Shown: positions 59,901 to 64,000 of the stretch, in pieces
How positions within the stretch are numbered: position 1 is the stretch's first letter
Layout: the number at the start of each line of letters is the position of its first letter
DNA from: an uncultured Parabacteroides sp.
GTDB lineage: Bacteria > Bacteroidota > Bacteroidia > Bacteroidales > Tannerellaceae
Direction: 5' to 3'
DNA length: 64,000 nt
Assembly: GCA_900770835.1 (NCBI GenBank)
Contig: CAAGLQ010000023.1
Location: forward strand, 57,803-121,802
Made by a program: the position numbers and the translations under genes
Notes under the pieces: model-generated
What the model saw: only the letters and a program-made list of their open reading frames with translations
What the model was told of the DNA's origin: nothing
Database searches by the model: none

Positions 59901-62900
59901 TGTTATCGTAAATATGCCAATTTCCAAACCTTTCAAAAAGATGTACCAAGCATTACAGAGCCATTCAGAGCCTACATCCAATCGCTCAACAAGGAAACAA
60001 TCGATTGAATACTATGGCAGTATGAAGCTCTATCACCGAATGAAGGTCGATTAAGCTGCTTTAAACCTTTCAAGAAGTTGTACTATCGACAGCCTATTCA
60101 AGTTATCAAACTTTCACGAGTATAAGCCTTTATGCTATAAAAGAGTTGTAAACCAATTACTTATGCGATGCTAATTTACAAACCTTTCAAAAGTTTCTAC
60201 CTCATGCATGAGACAGAGTTATCAAATCTACACGACTTGCCTGCATTTATCAGAGCCTTCATATACCGTAAATCTATTTACACTAAAACAATAACCTTCA
60301 CGCATACAAGCTTTCAAAACAAAGGTGCCGGACTGTCTCATCCACTAAACTTTTCAAAGAGTTGTACCTTATATAAGTTATCAATCCTTCACGGGTTTCT
60401 ATAGTATTCTTCCATCTCATTGAAAATCAATACTTCAAAGAATTTAGCCGTAGAAACTTTTCAAAACTTTGTACTTTAGAGGCCCACAAAAGTTATCAAA
60501 CTTTCACGAGTTGAACTACTGCTATTTCTTAAATACCAATAAATCAATTATATACATTTCTGCAATACTAAACTTTTAGAAACCTCGTACCCATATAGAG
60601 TTATCAAATCTTCACGAGTATCTTATCTCTAACACCAATATGACGTTCAAAATCCTTCGTTCCCTGTACAGAACACCTGATTAATCCCAAAAGGTTCCTA
60701 TCCAACTTTTCAAAGAACCGTACCTGCATCCGTAAATAAGAAGTTAGCAATCTTTCACGAGTGTGCATTCAGCGAATTACTCTACATTATATAATCATCA
60801 GATAATCAATAAGACAGTTGTACCAGCTGTCCCAAATTTTTCAAAGTATTGTACCAGAGAACTCCATTATAAGTTATCAAATCTTCACGAGTTTAGATCC
60901 TTAATCTATTAAATAACAGTAAGTCAGATATATACAATACTATCACAATAACTTTTCAAACCCTTGTACCCATAAAGAGTTATCAATTCTTCACGGGTAT
61001 GTGATCCGTTAGTTTGCTAAGAGGGGTTGATACCTTGATTAACAGCTGGAATTAATGAACTAATCACATCGGTTTCAATCATATCCTTACTCATACGGCG
61101 CATAAAACCTTTCAAAAACCTGTACCTTGCATGTAATCCTATAGAAGCAAGTCTATCGGCAGCCCTCCATAAAGATTTCAAGAAGTCGTACCAGTGAATA
61201 CCAACTAAGTTATCAAATCTTCATGACTTACGAAGTGCGTAAATCGTTGATACCTGATAAACCGCAGTAAATCAATCATAAATAGTAAAATATTAATACC
61301 CCGGCCTAAAACTATTCAAACAGTTGTACAACTATAGCACTATATGAGTTATCAAACTTTCATGAGTTTGTGTTAGAATGCTTTTAAACGTTGTCTTATC
61401 AGTCGATTACACCTTTCAATCTTCAAACATTTTAAAAGTACGTACCTCAGGTAGGAGTCAATGTCACCAAATGCGCACGACTTGTCGGCTGCTATTGGAT
61501 CCTCATATGCCCAATGCATATGACAGAGATACAGTAGCATTCAAACATAAAACCTTTCAAAGATCTCTACCCAACATATTGCATCCGCAAAACCTTTCAA
61601 AAAGTTGTACCCTTTCCATCGCATATAGTTTTCAATTCTTCATGGGTTTATCCCGCTTTATGTTCCAATCCATTAATAATCAGTACAAAATCACTGCACC
61701 CGATGAATCTTTTCAAGACTTCGTACTTCTGATGGTCATATAAAGTTATCATTCTTTCACGGGTTACTATCTTCACATGTCATACACAGCTAATAATCAA
61801 TATTATATATATCGGTCTATTTAAACCTTTCAAAACTTTGTACCCATGTGGAGTTATCAAATCTTCACGGCTTTGTAAACCACGTTTTCGCCCAGTGCTC
61901 AAATCACCTCAATTCCAGCATGAAACTCCAGACGCAAAATACAGGCATCTATCCATAGTTTTCAGAGATCCGTACCATGTACAATCAGCCAGATGCAGCC
62001 GCTTAAACTTTTCAAAAGACTGTACTATGCAAGCTCTTTCAAGTTATCAAATCTTCACGACTGTGCTCTTCAAGTTTTATTTCCCTTACAGGTCTATCCT
62101 GGCTAATTCACTCATAATGAAATACAAATGTCCAATTAATTCAAGTAGCTATGATAAACTTTTCAAGATGTTGTACCCACTTTGCCCCCGCACAGTTATC
62201 AAATCTTCACGACATTGAGCAGTTGCCAAATTATTGATACCATATAAATCACAGATAATCAATAAACTAGTAATACAGTAATAATCCACAATCTTAAACC
62301 TTTCAAAGAAATGTACCTCCTACAACCTGTAGCAGTTATCAATCTTTCACGAGTTTGTCTTTCCATATTATCCAATAGTTTATAATCAGTAAATTATGCC
62401 TATTTCCACTCCAAACCTTTCAAAGGTTTGTACCAGAGACCCTAGGTAGAGTTATCAAATCTACACGACTTGATGTCCGCTATCACTTCCTCTATTTACC
62501 GTAATTTTACTGACAATGAGGCAATAATGTTCCAATACGGAACATCCATGGATCGGTGCCAAGATCCTCTTTCCGCTACAAAACCTTTCAAAAAGTTGTA
62601 CCAGCTCAATCGCATGGAGTAACACTTCTTCACGGGTTTATTCCTCATTATTCCCCAATCACCTAATAGTCAATACTAAATCAAAGTACCCGCTGAAACT
62701 TCTCAAGACTTCGTACTTCTGATGGCCCTATAGAGTTATCATTCTTTCACGGGTTGATCTATTCAAACCACATACACGACTAATAATCAATACAATATAT
62801 ATCGCCACATCTAAACCTTTCAAAACTTTGTACCTATGTGGAGTTATCAAATCTTCACGACTTTCCACTGTTGCCAACAATAAAGCACAGAAAATCAGTA

Positions 62901-63770
62901 ACTAAGCGATACGGTAACAATCCACGATCCAAAACCATTCAAAGAAATGTACCTCCTACACCCTGTAAAAGTTATCAATCTTTCACGGGTTTACCTTTCG
63001 ATATTTTCTAACAGCTTATAATCAGCTAATTATGCTCATACCCACTACAAACCTTTCAATGGTACGTACCTGAGCTCAGTGGCAGAGTTATCAAATCCAC
63101 ACGACCTGATGTCTCCTATCACTTCCTTTATTTACCGTAAATCTGCTGACAGTGAGTAAATAGCATTCCTATACAGCACATCCATAGATCGGTGCCAAGT
63201 TCCTGGTTCCGCAACAAAACCTTTCAAAAAGTTGTACCATCGCAATCGAATGTAGTTATCAATTATTCACGAGTTTATCCTCCATTATTTTACAATCCAC
63301 TAAAAATCAACACTAAATCAAAGAGCCCGCTGAAACCTTTCAAGACTTTGTACTTCTGGTGGCTCTATAAAGTTATCATTCCTTCACGGGTTGATCCATT
63401 TACATTTTATATACTGCTAATAATCAATACTATATATATCTTTACACCTAAACCTTTCAAAACTTTGTTCCCATGTGAAGTTATCAAATCTTCACGACTT
63501 TGTGATCTGTGTGTATATCCAGACACTCAAATCTCCTCATTCCCAGCATGAAACACCAGGCGCATAATAGAGGCTTCTATCCATAGTTTTCAAAGATCCG
63601 TACCAGCTACGATCAACCAGATGCCCCAGTCGCTCAAACTATTCAAAAGACTGTACCTTGCAAGATTTTCCAAGTTTCGAGTCAGCTCTTCAAGTTTCAT
63701 TTCTCTTACTTGTCTTTCCCGGCTAATTCACTCATAATGAGATACACAAGATTAATTAATTTAAGTTTCG
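56920..63770 (+). repeat. Array of about 50 bipartite A-B repeats
   Basis: Each unit has motif A (consensus AAACCTTTCAAAGAnnTGTACC), 12-20 variable bases, then motif B (GAGTTATCAAATCTTCACGAG). Between units lie about 60-100 bases, often with a central TAATAATCAATA. Unit spacing is most often 116-118 bp; some are 130-170. The first clear pair is at 57280-57340 and the last A at about 63637. Both motifs are conserved while spacers drift. No open frame of consequence exists; iteron-like CTTCCGAATTAGTTAC copies occur at 57511 and, degenerate, near 57779, so the origin family reaches into the array. A partition or copy-control site is possible; the function is unknown. Confidence 0.85.
62296..63569 (+). 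repeat. Tandem duplication of about 637 bp within the array
   Basis: Five consecutive units at 62296-62932 are followed by diverged copies at 62933-63569, at the same offsets (A at 62296/62933, 62413/63050, 62581/63217, 62695/63334, 62813/63451). A third partial relative starts at 61590. Spacers as well as motifs align, showing growth of the array by segmental duplication. Confidence 0.75.
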
Positions 63771-63794
63771 CAAGTATAAGATTCCAGAGATGAG

Positions 63795-64000
63795 GGCATA
63801 AAAAAACGACATGGTTTCTTGCCTAATAGGCAGGAAATGAGTAATTTTAAGTACCACCAAAAAATAACTCAAGCCATGTCGATACACAAAATTACCCCAT
63901 TCCTCTCGGATATCAAAACGTTTTTCAAGAATTCTGATATGACAGCTGCCATGCAGCACATAAGTTCGATTCTTTCCCAGGTTAGGATGACCGAGAGCGA
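63795..64000 (+). mobile_element. Probable left end of an insertion sequence
   Basis: Similarity to other array units ends near 63770, and from about 63795 the DNA (GAGGGCATAAAAAAACGACA) is unlike the array and leads into a plus-strand coding frame. This looks like the outer end of an IS, but the inverted repeat and target duplication cannot be checked because the right end is outside the window. Confidence 0.5.
63876..64000 (+). CDS. Probable transposase, N-terminal 41 residues (runs off the right edge)
   Basis: The frame starts MSIHKITPFLSDIKTFFKN and is open to the edge. The helical, basic opening with two Met-rich helices resembles the N-terminus of Bacteroidales DDE transposases of IS4-like elements; I cannot name the family. 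Coding density starts just past an IS-like end, which supports the call. Confidence 0.5.
   Translation, partial: MSIHKITPFLSDIKTFFKNSDMTAAMQHISSILSQVRMTES

Noticed and set aside
57202..63551. A dozen open frames of 60-126 codons inside the repeat array
   Set aside because: They contain the repeat motifs in different frames, as chance frames in repeats do, and are not conserved between duplicated blocks.
57280..63660. CRISPR array
   Set aside because: The repeats are two diverged motifs with variable gaps, spacers vary from about 60 to 100 bp and are related to each other by duplication, and no cas gene is present.
57280..63660. Integron cassette array with attC sites
   Set aside because: The A-B palindrome resembles attC only in layout. 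The cassettes carry no genes, the GTTRRRY core is absent, and no integrase is seen.
1..64000. tRNA or rRNA genes
   Set aside because: I looked for cloverleaf arms and rRNA cores while reading and saw none; a covariance-model scan would be needed to exclude small RNAs.

Overview
The window looks like part of a large plasmid (or plasmid-like element) of a Bacteroidales host, probably Bacteroides or Parabacteroides. The evidence is the very regular -7 promoter box TATCTTTG (the Bacteroidota TAnnTTTG type), a DUF4494 gene known from this phylum, a RepB/Rep_3-type initiator beside iterons, a PcfJ-like gene, and no phage structural genes or RNA genes. Gene functions come from reading the translations; no database search was run.

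Positions 1-46100 are a densely packed block, almost all on the minus strand. It carries plasmid-borne replication and nucleotide functions: sliding clamp (dnaN), SSB, a DHH phosphoesterase, anaerobic ribonucleotide reductase (nrdD), a long topoisomerase III, an N6-adenine methylase, a SNF2/SWIM helicase, and a four-gene operon with ASCH, P-loop NMP kinase-like and HAD nucleotidase-like genes. These sit among some thirty small unrecognised proteins, several in paralogous pairs. Except for the topB-methylase unit, every minus-strand transcription unit in this block starts with the same module. In transcription direction it reads: a short hairpin of copy-specific sequence, CATTC, an ATTTGGAG-like box, then TATCTTTG. 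The distance from box to -7 element is 74-76 bp in all 24 copies, which suggests one plasmid-wide regulon with a dedicated activator.

Positions 46100-54440 lack this module. A T-poor non-coding stretch with two direct repeats (46206-46700) is followed by a KptA/Tpt1 RNA 2'-phosphotransferase, a RecD2-type helicase on the plus strand, a minus-strand run of small membrane proteins with a TlpA-like thioredoxin lipoprotein, a DUF4494 protein, and a replication initiator whose C-terminus resembles DnaA domain I.

Positions 54441-63800 hold no credible gene. The first part (about 55012-56350) is an origin-like region: three diverged ~420 bp direct repeats, each with CTTCCGAATTAGTTAC iterons, a long inverted iteron pair and an AT-rich tract. 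The second part (about 56920-63770) is an array of about 50 bipartite repeats, CTTTCAAAGAnnTGTACC then about 12-20 bp then GTTATCAAATCTTCACGA, most often 116-118 bp apart, with internal segmental duplications. Its function is unknown; a centromere or partition role, or copy-number/incompatibility control, is the simplest guess. The right edge enters what is probably an insertion sequence (about 63795 onward) abutting the array.
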